Positions 25,725 to 33,199 of a DNA stretch of 38,819 nt are shown one piece after another. The stretch comes from a virus. Under the pieces are notes generated by a model. That model saw only the letters and a program-made list of their open reading frames with translations, was not told where the DNA came from and ran no database searches. The stretch is taken from IMG/VR virus record IMGVR_UViG_3300032053_000204, positions 1 through 38,819 of that record; one strand, given 5' to 3'. How positions within the stretch are numbered: the first letter of the stretch is position 1; every line of letters starts with the position of its first letter. The position numbers and the translations under genes were made by a program.

Positions 25725-26405
25725 CTACTTAGAGAAACAAAACTCTATAGGCAGATTCGTATGCTCGTATCTCTCATTGCACAAAGAGGCATTTATAAAT
25801 TGTGTACCTGCCACAGTCTTGGTCTTGCCTCCCTGAGAATGGATGTGACCAAAGATATGATATAAAGGCTTTACTCTCTCGATGGCCTTGCGGAGTTCTA
25901 TACATCCAACATGACGGTCTGTCCACACTCCATCCACAAGCTCCCAACCGGCCTCATCTAAAATCCCACGAGGCGGTCCATGAGTAACCAAAATGTCAAT
26001 CCTCTCCGGTATTCGAGACCACTTATCTTCCAACTCCTCCTGATGGGTCAACATGAAAGCCCAATTACAAAATTCAGGTGTATATGGCGAGCCGTAAATT
26101 TTAATACCCTCAATCTCTACCATGTCGTCCACTAGAAGATGGGTCCCCAATAACCAATTCTTGCACAAAGCTACATCCTGTTCCACAATACGGTCGTGGT
26201 TCCCAGGTACAAAAATCTTATGTTTATACGGCAGATTCTCCCACCACACAATAAAACGGTTGAATTCCACCATGTCCCCAAACATACATGCATCACCAGC
26301 ACAAACTAAAACATCCCCCTCAGGCAGAACGGGGCCTGGGCTGTATCTGTGGTGAGGGTCTGCTATTGCTACAAATCTCAAAAGTCCCCCCTTTTTCCTT
26401 TTCAC
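25725..26405 (-). CDS. Calcineurin-like metallophosphoesterase (MPPED-like), 226 aa
   Basis: Motifs in order: ADPHH (metal-binding Asp-x-His), CAGD, GNHD, THGPP and GHIH, the complete set of ligands for a dinuclear metallophosphoesterase. The pattern VLVCAGDACMFG and HKIFVPGNHD resembles MPPED/UPF0046 enzymes. The substrate is unknown; phosphodiesters or nucleotides are likely. The start is GTG at 26405, overlapping the previous stop as GTGA. A TTG eight codons downstream, behind a strong AAGGGGGGA, is an alternative. Confidence 0.8.
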   Translation of the reverse strand: MKRKKGGLLRFVAIADPHHRYSPGPVLPEGDVLVCAGDACMFGDMVEFNRFIVWWENLPYKHKIFVPGNHDRIVEQDVALCKNWLLGTHLLVDDMVEIEGIKIYGSPYTPEFCNWAFMLTHQEELEDKWSRIPERIDILVTHGPPRGILDEAGWELVDGVWTDRHVGCIELRKAIERVKPLYHIFGHIHSQGGKTKTVAGTQFINASLCNERYEHTNLPIEFCFSK

Positions 26406-27082
26406 CTTTCGCTAGGCTCCTTCCACCCTATGCCCAACAAGCGTAAAATCTCGGCCTCTGATTCCGCCGCTTGTAGCACACCCTTATCATCAAACAGACC
26501 ATGCTCGTTCAACAGCCACCCCATCTTCTTGGCCGCAGTTCTGGACTTGATGTTAAACTCCTTGGAGCCAGTCCTGTACAAAACACACGCTCCCCACTCC
26601 TTCTTGTCGGTAAAGGTCAAATCAAACATCACCCTCTTATCGCCGTAATGAAACCTGATTATGTGCTCCCCTGACATTACCACATCCTTAGCCACACTCT
26701 CCGCAATACAAAGCGCCAGTACAGGAGTTCCAACAATAACCAGGTCTACGTCCTTTATATCCGGCTTGCCTCTCCTATACGAACCACAGACCTCCACCTG
26801 CTCTATCGCCGGCAACAGGTGTGTCAAAACCTCACGAATCAAAGGCTCTATCTCTACCCGACTATAACGAACAGGAGGAGGGACTAAAGAAGCTACGTGC
26901 GAAGAATGCTTACAACTCCCTCCACGAAACCTAAAATGAGGGCAGTTACATACCACCCTACCATCGGACTTAATGTCAACCTTATACCCGCTCCCGTCAG
27001 GCTTCAACACCTGCACCTTAGAGCCGAGTTTAAGCTCCCCTACTATCTCGTACCCCTTAAGCTGACCTTGTGATATGGTCAT
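26402..27082 (-). CDS. SWIM zinc-finger plus PolX-like nucleotidyltransferase, 226 aa
   Basis: Residues 45 to 59 give C-N-C...C-K-H, a SWIM zinc finger. Residues 96 to 226 form a Pol beta/PolX palm and thumb: VCGSYRRG, D111-V-D113 as the metal pair, FDLTF with D154 as the third carboxylate, then TGSKEFNIKSRTAAKKMGW and a C-terminal LLGIGWKEPSER that matches the PolX ending. The usual N-terminal helix-hairpin-helix (8-kDa) domain is absent, and the SWIM finger takes its place. Gap-filling or template-independent nucleotide addition is possible. The ATG overlaps the previous stop as ATGA, with GGGGG upstream. Confidence 0.8.
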   Translation of the reverse strand: MTISQGQLKGYEIVGELKLGSKVQVLKPDGSGYKVDIKSDGRVVCNCPHFRFRGGSCKHSSHVASLVPPPVRYSRVEIEPLIREVLTHLLPAIEQVEVCGSYRRGKPDIKDVDLVIVGTPVLALCIAESVAKDVVMSGEHIIRFHYGDKRVMFDLTFTDKKEWGACVLYRTGSKEFNIKSRTAAKKMGWLLNEHGLFDDKGVLQAAESEAEILRLLGIGWKEPSER

Positions 27083-27576
27083 ACTATACCCCCGTACCCA
27101 ATCAAAGCTTCCACTGTTGCCCTGGTAGCAAAATGGAGCATCATGTCGCCTTTGTGCTTATCGTACCATGCCAGAACATCAGGAGTGCCCTGAGCCCTAC
27201 CTGCCCCCTTCCAGTCGCACACCATTTCCACCACATACCTTTCCGGCATCCTCAAAATCCTTCTCCCGTCCTCATCGTTCTGAAGTACCCAAAACTGCCA
27301 GTGATGAGGATTTCTATGTTGGTGCATCAGCCACGCCACATCAAAAGCCATGTCGCCACTCCGAGCCGGCTTATAGTACCCGGTCTCATCCCGACCTTTA
27401 TTTATGTCCGACCCCTTCTCCCCATAAAAGAAATTGGCATATGGGATAAACTCACTAGGATAAAGCTTACTCATATCGTGCATAAGCCCTGCCCAATAAC
27501 GCCCCCTCTTGGCACACTCTAGGAAAACAAACCACTTATGCCTCAGGACGTATCTCAAATATAGACAGTATTTCAT
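27079..27576 (-). CDS. DUF5662-like protein, 165 aa
   Basis: The sequence has LMHDMSKLYPSEF, then an HQHRNPHHWQFWVL His cluster, MPERYVVEMVCDW, and a closing ATRATVEALIG. This is the order I associate with DUF5662, a phage and bacterial family with HD-like conserved His/Asp residues. Metal-dependent hydrolase activity would be a guess. A promoter motif lies 18 nt upstream of the ATG at 27576, with GGGGA as ribosome binding site. It may therefore be the first gene of a transcript that continues into the SWIM-PolX gene. Confidence 0.75.
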   Translation of the reverse strand: MKYCLYLRYVLRHKWFVFLECAKRGRYWAGLMHDMSKLYPSEFIPYANFFYGEKGSDINKGRDETGYYKPARSGDMAFDVAWLMHQHRNPHHWQFWVLQNDEDGRRILRMPERYVVEMVCDWKGAGRAQGTPDVLAWYDKHKGDMMLHFATRATVEALIGYGGIV

Positions 27577-27593
27577 ATATCCCCATACTATAA

Positions 27594-27605
27594 TATATAC
27601 GAAAA
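27594..27605 (-). promoter_or_regulatory. Putative phage promoter motif (copy 2, one mismatch)
   Basis: TTTTCGTATATA, one base off the consensus, lies 18 nt before the DUF5662-like gene in an intergenic gap. The flanking sequence continues TTATAG. Position and orientation match the other copies. Confidence 0.5.
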
Positions 27606-27613
27606 AGAGGTAT

Positions 27614-28198
27614 TCAGACCACGCAAATGGTCACTAGGTTGGAGATTACTAAAAGGTCTTGTGGCGTGGCTAAACTAAAATCCTTACTGGGCAACAGGTC
27701 TACCCCTATACCCTTCCAAACAGCCGCACAGCAAAGCTCCGAGCAGGTAAACCCGTTCTTCCACCCCTTCCAATGCCGTGCTACCTCTCTCTGAAGCTTG
27801 GTCCACCCCATCTTGCCCAAGGTACAATAGACCATATCCACACCAATCTGAGCGAAGTCGTAACGGGACCCAACAAAGGTCTTTCCTGCCGCAGCCACCC
27901 TCTCCCCTGTATTGCGATACATGCCCATAAAAGGCGGCGTTAGTCTACGAAGGGCCAAAGAGTACTCGTCCTTGCAGTACTTTTTAATTGGATTTATCTG
28001 AACCCCACCTGCAGGCATTGCTTCAACAATAGCCCCATCCCCGAGACAAACAAAACAGTGAGACACTTGGCCATCCGAAAACCACTCGATGCCGGCGGCT
28101 CCAAAGCTAGAATTAGCTTGTATGCCCTCCGACCCGTGCCTCACCATAACCAGGTCACCCGGCCTAGCTTGCTCAAGGATGGGGCTAAAGTCTTTCAT
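27614..28198 (-). CDS. Permuted papain-like amidase (YiiX/NlpC-like), 194 aa
   Basis: The motif order is that of circularly permuted papain-like enzymes: GDLVMVRHG, then SHCFVCLGDGAIVEAMPAGG with H47 and a following Glu, a YDFAQIGVD segment, and FTCSELCCAAVW with the likely nucleophile C152. Relatives cleave amide bonds in cell-wall peptides or lipoprotein-type substrates. Here it may be the lysis enzyme or an accessory amidase. No signal peptide is present, so release would need a holin; the 93-residue membrane protein at 29927 is a candidate. No clear Shine-Dalgarno lies before the ATG at 28198, so translation may be coupled to the upstream gene. Confidence 0.75.
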   Translation of the reverse strand: MKDFSPILEQARPGDLVMVRHGSEGIQANSSFGAAGIEWFSDGQVSHCFVCLGDGAIVEAMPAGGVQINPIKKYCKDEYSLALRRLTPPFMGMYRNTGERVAAAGKTFVGSRYDFAQIGVDMVYCTLGKMGWTKLQREVARHWKGWKNGFTCSELCCAAVWKGIGVDLLPSKDFSLATPQDLLVISNLVTICVV

Positions 28199-28199
28199 C

Positions 28200-28490
28200 T
28201 TAGTTCATTATGTTGCAGGTTGACGGCCAGGCGCACGGCCTTACCTGTGCCACTAACGTCTTTGCACAAGGATTAGGCATAACACATGGCGTAAACTGCA
28301 CCACCGGCTGCACTACCGGAATCTTGGAACAAGGATTAGGCATAACACACGGCTTGAATTGAGCCACGTTCCTCTGATACCCACCACTCTGAACAGCCTT
28401 AGTGGGCACTAAGGACTTACGCAGCGCAACCTTATCCGTATGAACCGCCCCTCCAAGAAACCACACTACCACGCTTAACAGCTCTACCAT
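28200..28490 (-). CDS. Small protein with three Cys-Pro repeats, 96 aa
   Basis: The ATG at 28490 has GGAG with 8-nt spacing. The first 16 residues (MVELLSVVVWFLGGAV) are hydrophobic and could be a membrane anchor or signal sequence. The C-terminal half has three tandem repeats of the form Q-F-x-P-C-V-M-P-N-P-C: FKPCVMPNPCSK, FTPCVMPNPCAK and VRPCAWPSTC. The first two are nearly identical at DNA level. It may be an exported, disulfide-bonded peptide. It lies directly upstream of the amidase gene, so a link to lysis (spanin-like) is conceivable but not supported by a lipobox. Confidence 0.55.
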   Translation of the reverse strand: MVELLSVVVWFLGGAVHTDKVALRKSLVPTKAVQSGGYQRNVAQFKPCVMPNPCSKIPVVQPVVQFTPCVMPNPCAKTLVAQVRPCAWPSTCNIMN

Positions 28491-28492
28491 TT

Positions 28493-28642
28493 TTACTTCT
28501 CCTCCACATGACCGGACAACATCCGGTCTATCCGCAGTTTGAGTTTAACTATCTCCCTGCGGTCTGAGGCTTCCCCCTTCAGGAGTATGCCTCGAATCTG
28601 TTGCATCAAATCCATACAAATCTGCTTAACCTCTTTACTCAT
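28493..28642 (-). CDS. Small helical protein, 49 aa
   Basis: The ATG at 28642 overlaps the preceding stop as ATGA, and the frame ends in TAA three bases before the next ATG. The product (MSKEVKQICMDLMQQIRGIL and on) is a single amphipathic, coiled-coil-prone helix with many Lys, Arg and Glu. The exact fit between its neighbours supports it as real. The function is unknown. Confidence 0.5.
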   Translation of the reverse strand: MSKEVKQICMDLMQQIRGILLKGEASDRREIVKLKLRIDRMLSGHVEEK

Positions 28643-29364
28643 GCTCCAACCCTGGCCTCTACGGGCTCAAACGTCACCTCGCCGCCCCTTACCATAACTG
28701 CCAGACCGCCAAGTGCCCCGGGCCTAGAGTACCCAAACTTAGACAGCTCGTACGACTCAGTGCCCCCGTTTCCTACAACCCATGCTGGAACACCTGAGAC
28801 CATCCCGTCTTGTACTACCTGCTCTCTACTGCAAGCCTTTATATTACCAAAAAAGGCCCCTAATACAAAACTAGACTTGTTGACCAGGACCTCCACCAAA
28901 TCCTCTGTCCCCTTGTCCAAGCCTCCAAAAGACCACATCCCTATCTTTGGGGGCCAATGAGTAAATACAAACGAAGGGCAGCTTAAGTGTCTATCTAGAA
29001 AGCCCGTCTCCTTCTCGGTAACGGTTCCAGATGATGAGTCTATAGTAATAAACCTAACCCCATTAAGCGTAAAACTGGCATTGGGCTCCCCAAAATAGTA
29101 CGTAAAGTTATCAGAAAGTTTACCATTAAGTCGCTCGGTGGCTCCTGGTGTAACCTCAATCGGCAGACCGTACTTCTTATTTACCCTCTCCAAAAAGGCA
29201 TACGTCCTTCTATAATTGTCGTCAGTGGAAGCGGGAACTAATCCACCACACACCAACATAATTTGAGGGCTGTATTCAAGTAAAGCGGGAAGTCTTTGTT
29301 CAAACTTATCCAGCCCCCCTTCTGCCGTCCCTATGTCCCCCACCACCACAAAATTGAAGTTCAC
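28639..29364 (-). CDS. Degenerate calcineurin-fold protein (probable pseudoenzyme), 241 aa
   Basis: The order of blocks follows metallophosphoesterases, but ligands are lost. VVVGDIG keeps the first Asp and lacks the following His. The GD block is CGGLVP, the GNHE block is PGATER, FTHWPP keeps its His, and the terminal GHxH block is FFGNIKA. A typical ending (WVVGNGGTESYEL) supports the fold assignment. Metal binding and hydrolysis therefore seem unlikely, and a binding or structural role may remain. The GTG at 29364 overlaps the previous stop as GTGA, with GGAG upstream. A different fold with chance similarity is possible but less likely. Confidence 0.65.
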   Translation of the reverse strand: MNFNFVVVGDIGTAEGGLDKFEQRLPALLEYSPQIMLVCGGLVPASTDDNYRRTYAFLERVNKKYGLPIEVTPGATERLNGKLSDNFTYYFGEPNASFTLNGVRFITIDSSSGTVTEKETGFLDRHLSCPSFVFTHWPPKIGMWSFGGLDKGTEDLVEVLVNKSSFVLGAFFGNIKACSREQVVQDGMVSGVPAWVVGNGGTESYELSKFGYSRPGALGGLAVMVRGGEVTFEPVEARVGA

Positions 29365-29927
29365 GTTGTCATACTCTCCGATTCAGCATTCTCCCCTCTA
29401 ACTGCCTTACGCCCCTCGCTAACACTCAAAGATAAATAGCTGTCCCCCCTTAAGCCCCCATCCACGACACTATAGTTCCGCAGTACATACTTAATCACGT
29501 TGAACTTCTCCACCTTAACCGAGAAGACTGGCAAGAACACCACCTTTGACCCTCCCACTGAGCCCGCATCCCCCAAATCCACCAAAGATTGCATTATACC
29601 CATCTGCGTAAAAGAGGTACCGTACATAGTCAAATGGTACTTGGTGTATTCGTCAATAGCCTTAAAGTCCTTATTCATACCACTCAACACTTCTAAAAAC
29701 TCGGCTATTGTGGCTGGCTGTGAGAACTTGGAGTATATGTTCAAGAAGTGCAGGGCGTCTGTTGATATCCCTGTACCCCTTACCACATCAGCCGGTACCC
29801 CCAACCCTTCCGGTGCCTGTATGGTCAGAACACGCCTGTCCTTCCTCCACGCATAATCATCAAAGGAAGTGGCCAATAGAACAGCCTTACGGGTTTCCAG
29901 CGACCCTAAAAAGTCGTCGAGTTGCAT
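29361..29927 (-). CDS. Hypothetical protein, 188 aa
   Basis: The ATG at 29927 overlaps the upstream stop as TAATG. The product is mixed alpha/beta with no signal peptide, membrane helix or metal motif, and has a polar C-terminal tail rich in Ser, Arg and Glu. It lies between a small membrane protein and the degenerate calcineurin-fold protein and is probably co-translated with both. The family is not recognised. Confidence 0.6.
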   Translation of the reverse strand: MQLDDFLGSLETRKAVLLATSFDDYAWRKDRRVLTIQAPEGLGVPADVVRGTGISTDALHFLNIYSKFSQPATIAEFLEVLSGMNKDFKAIDEYTKYHLTMYGTSFTQMGIMQSLVDLGDAGSVGGSKVVFLPVFSVKVEKFNVIKYVLRNYSVVDGGLRGDSYLSLSVSEGRKAVRGENAESESMTT

Positions 29928-30208
29928 TACAAGGGCAAAGTCACGCCGTACTTCTCTTTTAGGAACCGGGAAACTGCTGTGATAAGAACCTGAGCAGCCA
30001 CCACCTTAAACACCATCTCCACAGAAGGAGTAGTAGCAGCCTGAGCGTTCATACCCTGCAAGAACACAATCATACCGTACCCCGCCCCAGCAGCTACCGC
30101 GTTCTTTCCTGCCCTGTTAGCGGCTGACATAAGAGACTTGAAGAAATCCGGATTGTCTACTTGCTTCAACAAGTTTAGTGCAGCCATAAGACGCTTCATG
30201 TAATCCAT
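29927..30208 (-). CDS. Small membrane protein, possible holin, 93 aa
   Basis: I chose the ATG at 30208 because GGAGGT lies 6 nt upstream; a start at 30226 would ignore this site. Two moderately hydrophobic segments are visible, NAVAAGAGYGMIVFLQGM (about 35 to 52) and VFKVVAAQVLITAVSRFL (about 66 to 83), with a basic C-terminus. This fits a small two-helix holin and a papain-like amidase lies nearby, but no family motif proves it. A promoter motif lies 19 nt upstream of the start. Confidence 0.5.
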   Translation of the reverse strand: MDYMKRLMAALNLLKQVDNPDFFKSLMSAANRAGKNAVAAGAGYGMIVFLQGMNAQAATTPSVEMVFKVVAAQVLITAVSRFLKEKYGVTLPL

Positions 30209-30225
30209 TTTAATACCTCCACCCA

Positions 30226-30411
30226 TTATATACGAAATGCCCTTTTACGGGCACCGTGCGCTCCCTTCTTATCCGTTATACAGCCTTTACAGAACTCTAC
30301 CTTTTTACCCTTGTCGTAAAACGCGCTTGCAGGCAAAAGCGTCCTACAACCCCTACACACCCTATCGGTAGTAATGCACTTTTCTAAAGAGTCACCCAAT
30401 CTTCGGTCCAT
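30226..30411 (-). CDS. Small zinc-ribbon protein, 61 aa
   Basis: The product contains CRGCRTLLPASAFY and later CKGC, a ribbon like those of small phage HNH-associated or anti-repressor proteins, and ends in a basic tail (KRAFRI). The start is uncertain. The ATG at 30411 has a weak GGA site; the ATG at 30423 and a TTG at 30435 are further inside the upstream gene. It overlaps the previous gene by about 20 nt. The function is unknown. Confidence 0.55.
   Translation of the reverse strand: MDRRLGDSLEKCITTDRVCRGCRTLLPASAFYDKGKKVEFCKGCITDKKGAHGARKRAFRI
30227..30238 (-). promoter_or_regulatory. Putative phage promoter motif ATTTCGTATATA (copy 3)
   Basis: An exact 12-mer ending 19 nt before the possible holin gene. 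It overlaps the last codons and stop of the upstream zinc-finger gene (GCATTTCGTATATAA). Upstream flank CGTAAAAGGGC resembles copy 1. Retention of the motif inside a reading frame argues for selection on the DNA. Confidence 0.6.
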
Positions 30412-31177
30412 AGAATTTTCCATTTGGCGATACAAAACGACCTCTTATTATGTCTATAGGATACACATTGAACGACCCGTTAGGCATAATAAATACTTCG
30501 GCAATCCCATTAACCCAGGCGTTAGGAGCCCCATTTTTCCACTCCGGGTTGCGAGAGCACAAACAACCGATACTCCAGGCCGACTTCGGACTATGTGTAA
30601 CCCTGGCTACCTTAGTGTGACGCTGGGGCGCGTGGACGTGGGCGTAAATTAGGTTGACCTCATAATCCGATAAAAGCTTTCTGGCGTGATGCGTGGAATA
30701 GTCAGACCCGTGCATAACCCAAAGTTTTCCAAGGGGAAACAAATCGTTCTGCCAGTGAACCTGCATCCCCCTCTCCTTAAGTTTCAGGTCACGAACCAGC
30801 TCAGGAACCGTAGACCTATTCTTTCTTAGGTCCTCAGTATGAGTGTCCCTCCAATGGTACAGCCTCTCTTCGTGGTTTCCGTGTATCCAATGAAGCTCCA
30901 CAGGCTTACCAAACTTAGCAAATATGGCCTGATGCCTGTCTAGCATCTGGTTAGCAATCCTTATCTCCTCTCTAACTGACTCCCAATCTATTGCAGCCAT
31001 TCCAGAGGAGGACCACTTCAGGAGGGCCGTCATGTCGAGCATATCGCCCATGTAGACCACCACATCGGGCTTTTCGTCTACTAGAAACTGCTCGACGTAC
31101 CTGAGGTCAATTTGAAAAGGAATCTGTGAGTCGGCTAAAAAGATTACCTTGCGTACCTTCGTAGTCTCTTTCTTCAT
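30392..31177 (-). CDS. Calcineurin-like metallophosphoesterase, 261 aa
   Basis: I chose the ATG at 31177, with TAGGA 9 nt upstream, over a GTG at 31198. Motifs: FLADSQIP (Asp with Gln in place of the usual His), YMGDMLDM, HGNHEERL, MHGSDY and YAHVHAP. These give a nearly complete metallophosphoesterase centre. The architecture recalls phage-encoded phosphoesterases found with replication genes. The substrate is unknown, perhaps DNA ends, RNA or nucleotides. It is one of four calcineurin-fold genes between 25.7 and 38.1 kb. Confidence 0.8.
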   Translation of the reverse strand: MKKETTKVRKVIFLADSQIPFQIDLRYVEQFLVDEKPDVVVYMGDMLDMTALLKWSSSGMAAIDWESVREEIRIANQMLDRHQAIFAKFGKPVELHWIHGNHEERLYHWRDTHTEDLRKNRSTVPELVRDLKLKERGMQVHWQNDLFPLGKLWVMHGSDYSTHHARKLLSDYEVNLIYAHVHAPQRHTKVARVTHSPKSAWSIGCLCSRNPEWKNGAPNAWVNGIAEVFIMPNGSFNVYPIDIIRGRFVSPNGKFYGPKIG

Positions 31178-31213
31178 CCATACACTTCCTACCCCCACCT
31201 TGAGTAGTTGTGC

Positions 31214-32077
31214 CTAGACAGCTGCAACAAAAAGTTTTCTAGTCCTCTCCGCCTCGATGCCCGCCTGCTCCACGAAACCAGGCCAAGCGCTCCCCTCTTT
31301 CAAGAAGCTGTTAAACTCATAGTCTTCAAAAAATGCCTTAGCGCCAACCCAGTCAACAGCAGGCCACGTCCAATTCAGCTCAGGGAGAAGATTCACACGT
31401 AGGCTTAAAGCATCTATAGCAACCTTGAACGATTCAGCCCTCTCACCAAATTTCACAAGTGCCTCTTCTATGCTCCCCACTTCTTCCTTAATCATTTTCA
31501 AGGCCGTCTTTTCTCCAACGCCACCAATCCCCTTGATGTTGTCAGAAGGGTCACCAGTCAAGGCCCACATAACGGGCAACCACGCTGGCTCTACCCCATA
31601 TTTACTTACAACCCAGGAAACATCGGCGGTTTCTTTCGACTTAGGGAAGTAACAATTTACGGTCTTATTAACGGTCTGAAGTAGGTCGTGGTCCCCGGTT
31701 ATAATCCGGACCTCCTGCCCTTGTTCCGTAGCCCAAACTGCCAAGGTACCCAAAACATCATCTGCTTCCCACCCAGGATGAATTACTTGAATCACACCAA
31801 TCATAGGCAGCACCTTCTTCAAATCTGACACTTCTCTATAAAACGCCTCTGCTCTTGGGTTCCTGGTGGACTTATATGTAGCTATAAGATTACGACGAGC
31901 TACAGGAGAACCGTCCCAAACCACTATCGGGACCACACCAAATAACTTCTTGTACATACCCAACGCTCTTAAAAATCCAAAAACCATACCTGACTTCTTG
32001 CCTGACTTGGTAGCCAGATTACCCATGGCCGCGTCGAACCTGTGCACTTCTCCCATCGCGTCTACTAGAACAACCAT
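31214..32077 (-). CDS. 5'-3' exonuclease (FEN/Pol I N-terminal family), 287 aa
   Basis: Motifs: LVDAMGEVHR near the start, VVWDGSPVARRN, then WEADDVLGTLA, ITGDHDLLQ and LTGDPSDNIKGIGGVGEKTA. The last is the helix-3-turn-helix of flap endonucleases and the 5' nuclease domain of Pol I. The acidic residues bind two metals. It removes RNA primers and 5' flaps during phage replication. The ATG at 32077 has AGGAGG with 4-nt spacing. The preceding ~480 nt lack genes and are highly structured, so this mRNA may carry a very long leader. Confidence 0.9.
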   Translation of the reverse strand: MVVLVDAMGEVHRFDAAMGNLATKSGKKSGMVFGFLRALGMYKKLFGVVPIVVWDGSPVARRNLIATYKSTRNPRAEAFYREVSDLKKVLPMIGVIQVIHPGWEADDVLGTLAVWATEQGQEVRIITGDHDLLQTVNKTVNCYFPKSKETADVSWVVSKYGVEPAWLPVMWALTGDPSDNIKGIGGVGEKTALKMIKEEVGSIEEALVKFGERAESFKVAIDALSLRVNLLPELNWTWPAVDWVGAKAFFEDYEFNSFLKEGSAWPGFVEQAGIEAERTRKLFVAAV

Positions 32078-32089
32078 ATAACCTCCTAA

Positions 32090-32563
32090 ATCTTTGGGGA
32101 CCTACGGCGGCCTCAGTTCTCCCCCACGGACGCTTGCGACTTACCCCGTCCATCCGTACCCTTTATTTGCTGGCACTTACCAGTAGCCTGGGCCAGGCAT
32201 CAGTGTCTTTAAATCGGTAGTGAGGGAGGATTAATGATTACCTCCAAGAGCCTCCACAGTCGCAGATTCAGTCAGCAGCTCGGTGTAGGCCATGACCCCA
32301 CTCCGTACTAACGCTACCGGGGACTTTACCCCGACCACCCCGCAGGACTCATCTATGTAATTAGATGGGCTTAGAGTGGACGCCCAGAACAGGTTTCTCT
32401 GTTCCCATACGTACCTTCTGCTTCTGCTTCACCTCAGCCAGTTTTCAGGGCTAACTCCGCCACCTTGATAGCGGTCCCTTACTTACTGCACCTTAGGCCG
32501 TCCAGGCCTTTTTCGGTCACTCACTAAAAGGAATCAGTAGTTTCCTACCTCATCCTCCAAACC
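32090..32563 (-). ncRNA. Candidate structured non-coding RNA or long leader (about 480 nt)
   Basis: No credible reading frame lies in this stretch on either strand. By eye I find about 12 hairpins, each 4 to 6 bp with short loops. Examples (plus coordinates): 32387-32392/32399-32404 (GAACAG/CTGTTC), 32350-32355/32362-32367, 32318-32322/32329-32333, 32186-32190/32194-32198, 32128-32132/32147-32151 and 32225-32229/32241-32245. A promoter motif lies directly upstream (32566-32577). No core of tmRNA, RNase P, group I or group II intron was recognised. It could be an independent phage RNA in the spirit of GOLLD or ROOL, a leader of the exonuclease gene, or an origin. Confidence 0.6.
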
Positions 32564-32565
32564 TA

Positions 32566-32577
32566 TATATACGAAAT
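32566..32577 (-). promoter_or_regulatory. Putative phage promoter motif ATTTCGTATATA (copy 4)
   Basis: An exact 12-mer, followed by TAGG, in the gap just after the upstream gene's stop and directly before the structured region. If the GG after TATA is the start site, the RNA begins at about 32563. Confidence 0.65.
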
Positions 32578-32590
32578 GCACCTAAACGAA

Positions 32591-33199
32591 TTAACGAATG
32601 TACATCTGGTTACGGCTAGATGATGTCTTGAGCTGGGGCTTCCCGAAGGCTATCTCGACACCAAAAAACATAGAAGCGGTGTTAATAACCACTTTAGATT
32701 TCTCGGTATAGTTGAAGTCGTGCCCTGCCAGAACTCCCACGCTAGATGCATTTGCTATCTTCTCTAGAAGCGGCATCTTGTCCAGGTTGTTAAAAGACAC
32801 CTTATTTAAAACCCAACAAACCACCGGTCTAGTAACATCATTCAACCTTACTCCTTGGACTAATGAGGCCTGACTTGGTGCCCTTGCGCTATTTATCCAA
32901 GAAGCAGAAACCCCAGTATACACATACGAGCCTAGATGGAAAAAGGGTACTGCTGAACCTGCCGACCATATGCCTCTTTTCCAATCTACGGCAGAATAAG
33001 GGATAGTGCTGTCAACTTTAAACCCCGTATTCTTCCTTAAGTCCAACCACACATATCCCCCGAAGTCCCTAACCTTATCTACCTGACCCTGAATCAAACC
33101 AGGGGTAACGGGTTGGAATGTCCCTGAATCTACCGAAACCTCTTGAGCCTGTGCAACGCCAACCAACGACAACAGCGCCACGACCAGTAACATCTTCAT
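32591..33199 (-). CDS. Exported protein with Sec signal, possibly small beta-barrel, 202 aa
   Basis: The N-terminus MKMLLVVALLSLVGVAQAQ is a textbook signal peptide with AQA cleavage. The mature part alternates polar and aromatic residues in strand-like stretches (GGYVWLDLRKNTGFKV, GSYVYTGVSASWI, SVGVLAGHDFNY, MFFGVEIAFGKP), compatible with a small outer-membrane or periplasmic beta-protein. Such phage genes sometimes block superinfection or alter the host surface; that is an inference. The ATG at 33199 overlaps the upstream stop as ATGA. The structured RNA region starts just downstream. Confidence 0.7.
   Translation of the reverse strand: MKMLLVVALLSLVGVAQAQEVSVDSGTFQPVTPGLIQGQVDKVRDFGGYVWLDLRKNTGFKVDSTIPYSAVDWKRGIWSAGSAVPFFHLGSYVYTGVSASWINSARAPSQASLVQGVRLNDVTRPVVCWVLNKVSFNNLDKMPLLEKIANASSVGVLAGHDFNYTEKSKVVINTASMFFGVEIAFGKPQLKTSSSRNQMYIR

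Noticed and set aside
27568-27582. Inverted ATTTCATATAT near promoter copy 2
   Set aside because: It is formed by the ribosome binding site and first codons of the DUF5662-like gene and differs from the motif at several places.
32085-32565. tmRNA, RNase P RNA, group I or II intron, or tRNA cluster in the structured region
   Set aside because: None of the conserved core sequences I know for these RNAs could be found, and no split exon lies on either side. A search with covariance models is needed for a final answer.
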